Under the pieces are notes generated by a model that searched no databases, had not been told where the DNA came from, and saw only the letters and a program-made list of their open reading frames with translations. DNA of 6,849 nt from an uncultured Lachnospiraceae bacterium (GTDB taxonomy: Bacteria > Bacillota > Clostridia > Lachnospirales > Lachnospiraceae), in the NCBI GenBank assembly GCA_949283905.1, contig CASDUB010000206.1, positions 1 to 6,849 of the forward strand, given 5' to 3'. This document shows positions 1 through 6,849 of this stretch, piece after piece. A program made the position numbers and the translations under genes. How positions within the stretch are numbered: position 1 is the first letter of the stretch; each line of letters starts with the position of its first letter.

Positions 1-2047
1 AAATCTTGTAATAGTTGAGTCACCTACTAAGGTTAAGACAATAAAAAAATTCCTTGGTTCGAACTATGATGTGGAGGCGTCCAACGGTCATATCCGCGAT
101 CTTCCGAAGAGTAAGCTCGGAATCGACGTCGACAATGATTTTGAACCTAAATATATAACTATAAGAGGCAAAGGAGAGCTCCTTGCGGGACTTAAGAAGG
201 CTGCTAAAAAAGCAGACAGAATATATCTTGCTACTGACCCGGACCGCGAGGGAGAGGCGATCTCATGGCATCTTCAGCAGGCTCTGAACAGCGATTCCGA
301 TAAAATGTGCAGAATCACATTTAACGAGATCACTAAAACGGCTGTTAAAGCGTCGCTCAAAGCGCCTCGTGAGATCGATATGAATCTGGTGGACGAGCAG
401 CAGGCAAGAAGATGTCTCGACAGAATGGTAGGATACGAGATCAGTCCGCTCTTATGGAAAAAGATAAAAAGAGGCTTAAGCGCCGGAAGAGTTCAGTCGG
501 TAGCCCTGAGGATAATTGCCGACAGAGAAGAGCAGATCAATGATTTTATTCCGGAGGAGTATTGGTCGATCGATGTTATGCTGGGACTGGAGGGCAGCAA
601 AAAAGCCATTAAATTCCAGTTTTACGGAAAAGACAATAAGAAAACAGAATTAACGTCAAGAGAGCAGACGGAAAAGATAGTAAAAGAGATCTCTTCATCT
701 GATTTTACCGTTACAAGCATAAAAAAAGGCGAGAGGATCAAAAAAGCTCCGCTTCCTTTTACGACATCGACTCTTCAGCAGGAAGCGTCGCGCCTTATGA
801 ATTTTTCTACTCAGAAAACTATGAGAGTAGCTCAGCAGCTTTACGAGGGCGTAGATATAAAAGGAAGAGGTTCCGTGGGACTTATTTCTTACCTTCGTAC
901 AGACTCTACAAGAATCTCGGAAGAAGCCGATACAGCGGTAAGAGCTTTTATTGAGGAAAAGTACGGCGAGAACTACAGAGCCGAGAAACCAAACGAGGAA
1001 AAAGCAGGCAAAAAGATACAGGATGCTCATGAGGCGATAAGACCTACAGACGTAACCCTTACGCCGGCAATTATAAAAGAATCTTTGAGCCGCGAACAGT
1101 TCAGACTTTACCAGCTTATCTGGAACAGATTTGTTGCCAGCAGGATGCAGAATGCAAAATACGAAACAATGAGTGTAAAAGCTGATAATAACGGCTACAC
1201 ATTTACTGCTTCGACGTCAAATATAATGTTCGACGGATTTATGATGCTCTATAATACGGACGATGAGAAACCGGAGAAGAATGCCGCATTGGCGAATCTT
1301 AAAGAAGGAATGACTCTGTCGGTGGAAAGCATCGATCCGCAGCAGCATTTTACACAGCCGCCGGCCCATTATACAGAGGCTTCGCTTGTGCATACGCTTG
1401 AAGAGCTCGGTATCGGAAGACCGAGTACATACGCGCCGACGATAACTACGATAATGCAGCGCCACTATATAACAAAAGAAAAGAAAAATCTTTATATAAC
1501 GGAGCTTGGCGAGGCTGTCAACAATATGATGAAAAAAGCGTTTCCGAGTATCGTCGATGTAAACTTTACCGCGAATGTCGAGGGGCTTCTCGACAAAGTA
1601 GGCGAAGGCCTTGTGAATTGGAAAACGGTTTTGAAGAATTTCTGGCCTGATCTGAAAGAAGCTGTAGAGATTGCGGAAAAAGAACTTGAAAACGTGACGA
1701 TCGAAGATGAAAAGACAGATATCATCTGCGAAAAATGCGGAAGAAACATGGTTATAAAATACGGACCGCACGGAAAATTTCTTGCATGTCCGGGATTCCC
1801 TGAATGCAGCAATACGAAATCTTATTTCGAGACGACGGGCATCAAATGTCCTAAATGTCAGGGCGAGGTCCTGATCAAGAAGACAAGAAAAGGGAGAAGA
1901 TATTACGGATGTGAAAATAATCCGGAATGTGATTTTATGACATGGCAGAAGCCGACGGGAGAGCTTTGTCCGGAATGCGGAAGCCCTCTTGTGGAAAAAG
2001 GTAATGCTGTTGTCTGTCAGGAAGCAAAATGCGGTTATAAAAAATAA
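1..2047 (+). CDS. topA: DNA topoisomerase I (type IA), 5'-truncated by the window edge
   Basis: Relaxes negatively supercoiled DNA by transient single-strand cleavage through a 5'-phosphotyrosine link. The first complete codon is at 2 and reads NLVIVESPTKVKTIKK, the typical TopA N-terminus, so only about three residues are missing. The GTG at 71 is internal and is not the start. From the first visible residue (681 seen): the Toprim domain comes first, with the metal-binding and acidic motif DPDREGEA at codons 236-259; then AGRVQSVALRI of the core; then the catalytic Tyr in GLISYLRTDSTR, codon 890-892; then IGRPSTYAPTI. Three four-cysteine zinc ribbons close the protein, beginning at about 1727, 1847 and 1967. 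Length and zinc-ribbon number fit the roughly 690-residue Firmicutes enzyme. The gene ends at a hairpin terminator shared with the convergent codY. In many Firmicutes topA lies upstream of codY in the same direction; here codY is reversed. The family call is secure. Confidence 0.98.
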   Translation, partial: NLVIVESPTKVKTIKKFLGSNYDVEASNGHIRDLPKSKLGIDVDNDFEPKYITIRGKGELLAGLKKAAKKADRIYLATDPDREGEAISWHLQQALNSDSDKMCRITFNEITKTAVKASLKAPREIDMNLVDEQQARRCLDRMVGYEISPLLWKKIKRGLSAGRVQSVALRIIADREEQINDFIPEEYWSIDVMLGLEGSKKAIKFQFYGKDNKKTELTSREQTEKIVKEISSSDFTVTSIKKGERIKKAPLPFTTSTLQQEASRLMNFSTQKTMRVAQQLYEGVDIKGRGSVGLISYLRTDSTRISEEADTAVRAFIEEKYGENYRAEKPNEEKAGKKIQDAHEAIRPTDVTLTPAIIKESLSREQFRLYQLIWNRFVASRMQNAKYETMSVKADNNGYTFTASTSNIMFDGFMMLYNTDDEKPEKNAALANLKEGMTLSVESIDPQQHFTQPPAHYTEASLVHTLEELGIGRPSTYAPTITTIMQRHYITKEKKNLYITELGEAVNNMMKKAFPSIVDVNFTANVEGLLDKVGEGLVNWKTVLKNFWPDLKEAVEIAEKELENVTIEDEKTDIICEKCGRNMVIKYGPHGKFLACPGFPECSNTKSYFETTGIKCPKCQGEVLIKKTRKGRRYYGCENNPECDFMTWQKPTGELCPECGSPLVEKGNAVVCQEAKCGYKK

Positions 2048-2067
2048 ATAATCCGAAGGCAAAAAAT

Positions 2068-2120
2068 AACAGGGCCGGTATTTTCTGAATATCAGAAAGT
2101 ATCAACCCTGTTGCTTTTTT
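2068..2120. terminator. Bidirectional intrinsic terminator between topA and codY
   Basis: A 7-bp outer stem AACAGGG (2068-2074) / CCCTGTT (2106-2112) is followed, after a 2x2 mismatch, by a 12-bp inner stem (2077-2088 / 2092-2103, two G-U pairs) with a 3-nt loop. On the + strand it is followed by GCTTTTTT (2113-2120), which terminates topA. On the - strand it is followed by ATTTTTT (2067-2061), which terminates codY. The + strand T-run overlaps the codY stop codon at 2119-2121, so the two convergent genes are packed around one shared hairpin. Read directly from the sequence; activity is inferred. Confidence 0.9.
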
Positions 2121-2895
2121 AATTTTCGGTATTGAGAGCCGCGATCTCGTCAAGCAGATATTCGTTTGTGATCTTTATATAAGTTCCTTTCATTCCGCCT
2201 GATTTTGCTTTGATAACTCCCGCGCTTTCGAATTTCCTGAGAGCATTTACGATGACAGAACGCGTGATCTTTGCCTCGTCGGCAATCTTGCTGGCGATCA
2301 GAGTGCCTTCGTCGCCGTTAAGTTCGTTAAAGATGTGAATGGCAGCGGAGATCTCCGATGAAGAAAGAGTACTGATGGCTGATTTGACAACCTGTTTTTT
2401 TCTTTTTTCTTCAACATTGGCTTCGTTTTCCGAACGGAGTATCTCAAGACCTACGACGGTTGTGCCGTATTCGGTGAGGATGATATCATCAATGTCAAAG
2501 CTTCTGTAGGAACGATATACAAAAATGGTTCCGAGGCGGTCGCCTGCAATTTCTATCGGGCTTATGATGGCTGTTGTCTTTGAAGTATCGACGTTTTCAA
2601 ATCCGAAAGTATTAAGGTTCACGTTGTCCTGCGTGGAAAGGACATTCAGTAATCTGGCGTTTAATCTGTCGTCGATATGAGCGCCTACATTTTTGCTTAT
2701 AAGTTCTTTGATTTCCTCAACGGTTCCGCATGTGCTTGAACCAAGTACTTTGCCCTTGTTGCTGAGTACAAGGATATTGGAATCAAGACATTCGGTAAGT
2801 ACTTTGCATATATCGTTGAATACGACTTTGCTTGATTTGTTGTGGTGAAGCAGATTTGTTATTTTTCTTGTATTGTCTAATAACAGTACACTCAT
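2119..2895 (-). CDS. codY: GTP/branched-chain amino acid-sensing global transcriptional regulator CodY
   Basis: CodY is a cytoplasmic dimeric DNA-binding protein that represses or activates nutrient-limitation genes in response to branched-chain amino acids and, in many species, GTP. The 258 residues match the usual length (about 257-260). An N-terminal GAF-type ligand domain covers roughly residues 1-155, including DDIILTEYGTTVVGLEILRS near its end. A linker helix follows, then a winged helix-turn-helix with ASKIADEAKITRSVIVNALR (201-220) and the wing GMKGTYIKITN (234-244), which is nearly the family consensus. The ATG at 2895 is preceded by GAGGGGT (2901-2907) about 5 nt away, which supports this start. 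The ligand domain is noticeably more divergent than the DNA-binding domain: where B. subtilis CodY has the isoleucine-contacting Arg61, the best by-eye alignment places Glu61. The gene is convergent with topA and lies 97 nt downstream of a co-directional fliB-like gene. A CodY box upstream suggests autoregulation. Confidence 0.97.
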   Translation of the reverse strand: MSVLLLDNTRKITNLLHHNKSSKVVFNDICKVLTECLDSNILVLSNKGKVLGSSTCGTVEEIKELISKNVGAHIDDRLNARLLNVLSTQDNVNLNTFGFENVDTSKTTAIISPIEIAGDRLGTIFVYRSYRSFDIDDIILTEYGTTVVGLEILRSENEANVEEKRKKQVVKSAISTLSSSEISAAIHIFNELNGDEGTLIASKIADEAKITRSVIVNALRKFESAGVIKAKSGGMKGTYIKITNEYLLDEIAALNTEN

Positions 2896-2942
2896 TGTAA
2901 ACCCCTCATCTTATCTAAACATTTTTTCTTAGTATTAAATAC

Positions 2943-2970
2943 AGTTTATCATTTATATGAGTTATTGCAA
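2943..2970 (-). promoter_or_regulatory. Probable codY promoter (-35/-10)
   Basis: Read on the minus strand, TTGCAA (2970-2965, 4/6 match to TTGACA) is separated by 16 bp from TAAACT (2948-2943, 4/6 match to TATAAT). This places a start site near 2936 and gives a 5' UTR of about 40 nt before the codY ATG. Both boxes are only moderate matches, so the exact assignment is uncertain. The adjacent CodY box makes this location credible. Confidence 0.45.
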
Positions 2971-2971
2971 G

Positions 2972-2986
2972 AATATTCTGAAAATT
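2972..2986. promoter_or_regulatory. CodY box in the codY upstream region
   Basis: The + strand reads AATATTCTGAAAATT, a 14 of 15 match to the established CodY consensus AATTTTCWGAAAATT (mismatch at position 4). It lies 1 bp upstream of the probable codY -35 hexamer and 6 nt after the fliB-like stop codon. The position fits autoregulation of codY, and possibly a roadblock to transcription arriving from the fliB-like gene. The match is seen directly; the regulatory role is inferred. Confidence 0.8.
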
Positions 2987-2992
2987 TCCGTA

Positions 2993-4078
2993 TTAATTAT
3001 CTGATTTATCAAGTTCATCCATAAAAAACTGCTCGAATAAATTAAGGTTCAGGTCGGAATGTTCAATCTCTCTTGCGTATTTATAAGAAGCTTTTATGAG
3101 AAGTTCTGTAAAATCGGCGCCCGGTTCATGATTTTTCAGTGACATCGCTATATAAAATATCCATTTTACACTGTATACCGCAAGACAAGTTTTTGAATAG
3201 ATGCAGCAGTCATAGACGGCGCCGCAGTAGTAAGTATAAAGAAAGAACATAAGAATCTGTTCGCCGGCGGAAGAATATTTTTCTAAAAGCGCTTCATCGA
3301 AGGCGTTTTTCTTTATAAAAATGTCATCCCAAACCGTGTTTAATACAGAATTCCAGTCGTCGTGAAGCTGTTCCATTTCAAAAAGTACGGAAAACAATCG
3401 TTTTTCGGTTTCATCCGGTATCAGAGAAAATGGCGATTCGTTGCTCGCGGTGAAGCTGCGTAGTTCGCTGCTGATGTCGTATACGGCTGCGGTCATTTCA
3501 AAGAGCTCGCCTTCGTCGAGAAGATGTTGAAGTTTTACGCCTGTATCATAGATCAGTTGAAGGCGTTCCTTTAATGAAAGTTTTCTGTTTTGAACGACAG
3601 AAAAAATAATCTCCCTCGTATCAAGGAGCTGTTCATATAGAAGATAATCAAATTCCTCGTATTCTTCGCTGCTTTCGTCGTTCCATGAGACAAACTCCAT
3701 CGGATCGTCGTTTGAGATCATCATTTTTGCGGCGTGAGGACATGAAAGTGAAAGAGAATATTCCCTGACATTTTCAAATTCTTCGATATGGCGCGGATAT
3801 CTTCGGCATGTTTCGCACAGCATTTCTTCGCCGTAGTTTTTCTGAAGATAACATAATTCATCGCCGTCTAAAAACATACAGCGCTTTGAATCCTGTTTAA
3901 AACAGCTTTCGTCAAAATTAACGGAAGCACGTACCCATTCGTCGTTATCTGAAAGTATTTTATATTTTTTTAGGCTTTCATCATCGATCATTATCTGCCA
4001 GCCCTTACAGCAGCTTTCCGGGCATGAAGAAGCAATGCAGAAAAAATCGTCGTATATTTTCTGTTTGGTGTTGTACAT
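2993..4078 (-). CDS. fliB: Flagellin lysine-N-methylase (FliB) family protein
   Basis: FliB-type enzymes methylate surface lysines of flagellin; the Salmonella protein is reported to use a [4Fe-4S] cluster. The 361-residue product shows the family's cysteine pattern: C14, then SSCPESCCKGW (C19, C23, C24), C67-x8-C76, then LCETCRRYPR (C88, C91) and SLSLSCPHAA (C113). This is the order expected of a metal- or cluster-binding N-terminal half. The middle is acidic. A hydrophobic, aromatic and cysteine-rich stretch at about 275-313 (LMFFLYTYYCGAVYDCC) matches the family's C-terminal region rather than a clear membrane anchor. No signal peptide is seen. The ATG at 4078 has GGGAG (4089-4085) 6 nt upstream. 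It lies 97 nt upstream of codY on the same strand with no clear hairpin terminator between, so read-through is possible. No flagellin gene is in the window, so the flagellar substrate is inferred. It could be a related cysteine-cluster protein with another target. Confidence 0.82.
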   Translation of the reverse strand: MYNTKQKIYDDFFCIASSCPESCCKGWQIMIDDESLKKYKILSDNDEWVRASVNFDESCFKQDSKRCMFLDGDELCYLQKNYGEEMLCETCRRYPRHIEEFENVREYSLSLSCPHAAKMMISNDDPMEFVSWNDESSEEYEEFDYLLYEQLLDTREIIFSVVQNRKLSLKERLQLIYDTGVKLQHLLDEGELFEMTAAVYDISSELRSFTASNESPFSLIPDETEKRLFSVLFEMEQLHDDWNSVLNTVWDDIFIKKNAFDEALLEKYSSAGEQILMFFLYTYYCGAVYDCCIYSKTCLAVYSVKWIFYIAMSLKNHEPGADFTELLIKASYKYAREIEHSDLNLNLFEQFFMDELDKSDN

Positions 4079-4116
4079 ATCTTTCTCCCGTCGGATAAAA
4101 AGTCTTTTATCACGAT

Positions 4117-4125
4117 ATCATATCA
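4117..4125 (-). promoter_or_regulatory. Probable extended -10 promoter of the fliB-like gene
   Basis: On the minus strand the sequence TGATATGAT (4125-4117) fits the extended -10 form TGnTATAAT with one mismatch. The upstream region carries only a poor -35 (TTCATT at 17 bp). This is common for extended -10 promoters. The start site would fall near 4110, about 30 nt before the ATG at 4078. It is transcribed divergently from groESL. Confidence 0.45.
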
Positions 4126-4223
4126 TGAGTCGGCCGGTAAATGAATCTTTTATTCGGTTTGTGTCCATTTGTCTCTTGACTCATAAAATTATTATAAAAT
4201 AAAAATTCTATAGATAAAAATTC

Positions 4224-4252
4224 TTGACAAAATAATATATAAACAGTATTAT
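4224..4252 (+). promoter_or_regulatory. Sigma-A promoter of groES-groEL
   Basis: A perfect -35 TTGACA (4224-4229) is followed after exactly 17 bp by TATTAT (4247-4252, 5/6 match). Transcription should begin around 4258-4260, placing the CIRCE operator just inside the 5' end of the mRNA. This is the standard arrangement of vegetative heat-shock promoters controlled by HrcA. Confidence 0.88.
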
Positions 4253-4264
4253 AGGTAATGTCGA

Positions 4265-4291
4265 GTAGCACTCAATGGTGATGAGTGCTAA
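4265..4291. promoter_or_regulatory. CIRCE operator (HrcA binding site)
   Basis: The arms GTAGCACTC (4265-4273) and GAGTGCTAA (4283-4291) flank a 9-bp spacer. The CIRCE consensus is TTAGCACTC-N9-GAGTGCTAA, so only the first base of the left arm differs. It begins about six bases after the predicted transcription start of groES. HrcA binding here represses groESL until heat stress; the hrcA gene itself is not in the window. Confidence 0.95.
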
Positions 4292-4336
4292 TAAACAGAG
4301 AATAATTACATTTGTTTTTATAAGGAGGCGTAAATT

Positions 4337-4609
4337 ATGAAGTTAGTACCTTTAGCGGACAGAGTAGTTCTTAAACAGCTTGAGGCGGAAGAAAAGACAA
4401 AATCAGGAATCATCCTTTCATCAGGAGCAAAGGAAAGACCATTAGAGGCAGAAGTTGTTGCGGTCGGACCGGGAACTGACGATGTAAAGATGCAGCTTGA
4501 AGTCGGAGATAAAGTATTCTATACACAGTATGCCGGAACAGAGATCAAATTTGAAGGCGAAGAATACATTATCATTAAACAGTCAGAAGTACTTGCAGTT
4601 ATTAAATAA
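4337..4609 (+). CDS. groES: Co-chaperonin GroES (Hsp10)
   Basis: The 90-residue protein caps the GroEL ring as a heptameric lid and triggers substrate encapsulation in the cytosol. It starts with the family signature MKLVPLADRVVLK. The mobile loop that contacts GroEL lies around residues 17-34 (KTKSGIILSSG), followed by the conserved EVVAVGPG (39-46), VGDKV (56-60) and the C-terminal EYIIIKQSEVLAVI (76-89). The start ATG has a strong AAGGAGG (4322-4328) with an 8-nt spacer. It is first in a two-gene operon; groEL follows after 18 nt. It is driven by the TTGACA/TATTAT promoter and controlled by CIRCE. Length and motifs are entirely ordinary. Confidence 0.98.
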   Translation: MKLVPLADRVVLKQLEAEEKTKSGIILSSGAKERPLEAEVVAVGPGTDDVKMQLEVGDKVFYTQYAGTEIKFEGEEYIIIKQSEVLAVIK

Positions 4610-6237
<1,628 letters not shown>

Positions 6238-6238
<1 letters not shown>

Positions 6239-6407
6239 TGATGCCAAGGGTCAAAGGTCTTAGACCACATGAGCTTGCTCATATGTGGGATAATGACCTT
6301 TTGACCCGCTCCAATATGAGCATGAAAGCGGGATTAATATCCCGCGATATGCGAATATTGAGGAGGATTGCGAGAGTGCGTAGCACGAAGCAATCCGTAG
6401 GCATCAT
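6238..6407 (+). ncRNA. Candidate structured RNA domain 1 (four-way junction)
   Basis: Hand folding gives a closing stem ATGATGCC (6238-6245) / GGCATCAT (6400-6407), 8 perfect pairs, enclosing three hairpins with short linkers. Hairpin 1 has arms 6248-6259 / 6295-6307 (one bulge) plus an inner stem CCACAT (6265-6270) / ATGTGG (6283-6288) and GAGC/GCTC. Hairpin 2 stacks CAATAT/ATATTG, GCAT/ATGC and GCGGGAT/ATCCCGC with a TAAT loop. Hairpin 3 has GGATTGC (6365-6371) / GCAATCC (6390-6396) with inner GTGC/GCAC. Hairpins 2 and 3 contain GA-rich internal loops. The family is not recognised. The strand is assumed from the co-directional groESL transcript. Confidence 0.45.
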
Positions 6408-6413
6408 GTATGA

Positions 6414-6504
6414 GAGCTGTAACAAAAGCCGGATGAAGCACGAGAGTGCGAAATCCGGCTTTTGTAGGTTTACGGGAGCGCGGAAGCGCGGAGTAAAGCG
6501 GCTC
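6414..6504 (+). ncRNA. Candidate structured RNA domain 2 (three-way junction)
   Basis: A closing stem GAGCTGT (6414-6420) / GCGGCTC (6498-6504; two G-U pairs) encloses two hairpins. Hairpin 4 has perfect 13-bp arms (6422-6434 / 6453-6465), a symmetric GAA/GAA internal loop, then GCAC (6438-6441) / GTGC (6446-6449) capped by a GAGA tetraloop, which fits GNRA. Hairpin 5 has TTTAC (6469-6473) / GTAAA (6493-6497), a purine internal loop, then GCGC/GCGC capped by GGAA, also GNRA. Hairpin 5 abuts the closing stem without a gap, as expected for coaxial stacking. Hairpin arms are seen directly; existence of the RNA is inference. Confidence 0.42.
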
Positions 6505-6522
6505 ATCATTATAATTTTTTTT
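6498..6522 (+). terminator. Possible groESL transcription end: stem followed by T8
   Basis: The 3' strand of the domain 2 closing stem (6498-6504) is followed by an A/T stretch and eight T (6515-6522). No ordinary hairpin terminator sits directly after groEL, so this is the best candidate for the operon's transcription end. The gap of 10 nt between stem and T-run is longer than in a classical intrinsic terminator, which keeps the confidence low. Confidence 0.35.
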
Positions 6523-6569
6523 AATTATTAACTTCTTACTTTCATGTTTATGAGTATTTCAGATCGTGG

Positions 6570-6781
6570 TTACGAATCAAAAAGCAAAAAATGAAATTTG
6601 ATACGTAGTAACATAGAAGAAGTTACGAATCAAAAAAGAAAAAATGAAATTTGATACGTAGTAACATAGAAGAAGCTACGAATCAAAAAGCAAAAAAAGA
6701 AATTTGATACGTAGTAACATAGAAGAAGTTACGAATAAGAAAGTAAAAAAAGAAATCTGATACGTAGTAACATAGATAAAA
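6570..6781. repeat. Four 53-bp tandem repeats plus a decayed fifth copy
   Basis: Units lie at 6570-6622, 6623-6675, 6676-6728 and 6729-6781. Units 1, 2 and 3 differ at only a few bases; unit 4 differs from unit 3 at about eight. A degenerate fifth copy begins at 6782 (CTACGAATCAGATT) and fades by about 6815. Each unit carries the dyad TACGAATCAAA (unit positions 2-12) and TTTGATACGTA (28-38), complementary at 10 of 11 positions, separated by A-rich tracts. The 53-bp period is not a multiple of three and every frame has stops, so it is noncoding. Function is unknown: possible protein-binding array, curved DNA or a neutral minisatellite. The remaining bases 6523-6569 and 6816-6849 show nothing I can identify. 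Confidence 0.93.
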
Positions 6782-6849
6782 CTACGAATCAGATTAAAAA
6801 AATCAAATTTATATGTTGTTTGTTGATAAAATTACAAGAGTAATGCGGA

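Noticed and set aside
71..73. GTG as the topA start codon
   Set aside because: The same frame continues upstream to the window edge with the conserved TopA N-terminal motif LVIVESPTK, so the true start is outside the window.
1217..2062. Long minus-strand open frame opposite topA
   Set aside because: It is a shadow of topA, with no ribosome binding site and no recognisable protein features.
2920..2934. A second CodY box in the codY leader
   Set aside because: Only about 10 of 15 positions match the consensus, and the region is simply A-rich.
4176..4205. A second upstream promoter for groESL (TTGACT ... TAAAAA)
   Set aside because: The -10 is poor and the spacing is 18 bp, while a near-perfect promoter lies about 48 bp downstream.
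6279..6509. A minus-strand open frame of 76 codons in the same element
   Set aside because: It is the mirror image of the inverted repeats and has no promoter or ribosome binding site.
6570..6815. CRISPR array
   Set aside because: The whole 53-bp unit is repeated with no variable spacers, so it is a tandem repeat and not a CRISPR.

Overview
The window looks like the chromosome of a motile, low-to-moderate GC Gram-positive bacterium of the class Clostridia, most likely a Lachnospiraceae relative. The reasons are a CodY-type global regulator, a CIRCE/HrcA-type operator on groESL, a topoisomerase I with three C-terminal zinc ribbons, near-consensus sigma-A promoters, polypurine ribosome binding sites and heavy AGA use for arginine. 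The family-level placement is inference; no database was consulted.

Layout. Positions 1-2047 (+) hold nearly all of topA, cut only at its extreme 5' end. A bidirectional hairpin terminator (2068-2120) separates it from codY (2119-2895, -), which converges on topA. Upstream of codY and on the same strand is a flagellin lysine-N-methylase (FliB) family gene (2993-4078, -). Between these two genes lies a 14/15 match to the CodY box, touching the probable codY -35 element. The intergenic region 4079-4336 is divergent: a probable extended -10 promoter serves the fliB-like gene, and a strong TTGACA/TATTAT promoter followed by CIRCE serves groES (4337-4609, +) and groEL (4628-6238, +).

No convincing gene follows groEL in the last 611 bases, but the region is far from featureless. 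Positions 6236-6522 form a dense set of nested inverted repeats that fold by hand into two multi-helix junction domains: a four-way junction at 6238-6407 and a three-way junction at 6414-6504. They are followed by a run of eight T. The element starts inside the groEL stop codon and is bounded by an 8-bp inverted repeat. It could be a structured RNA in the groESL 3' UTR, a MITE-like or REP-like dispersed element, or both. After it come four 53-bp tandem repeats (6570-6781) and a decayed fifth copy. Each unit contains an imperfect dyad and A-tracts, and the 53-bp period is close to five helical turns.

How the genes fit together. topA, groESL and codY are housekeeping or global-control genes (DNA supercoiling, protein folding, nutrient sensing). 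The fliB-like gene is an accessory flagellin-modification gene placed so that read-through from it would enter codY. The CodY box suggests that CodY controls its own promoter and perhaps blocks that read-through. The strongest candidates for something undescribed are the groEL-downstream structured element and the adjacent 53-bp repeat array.
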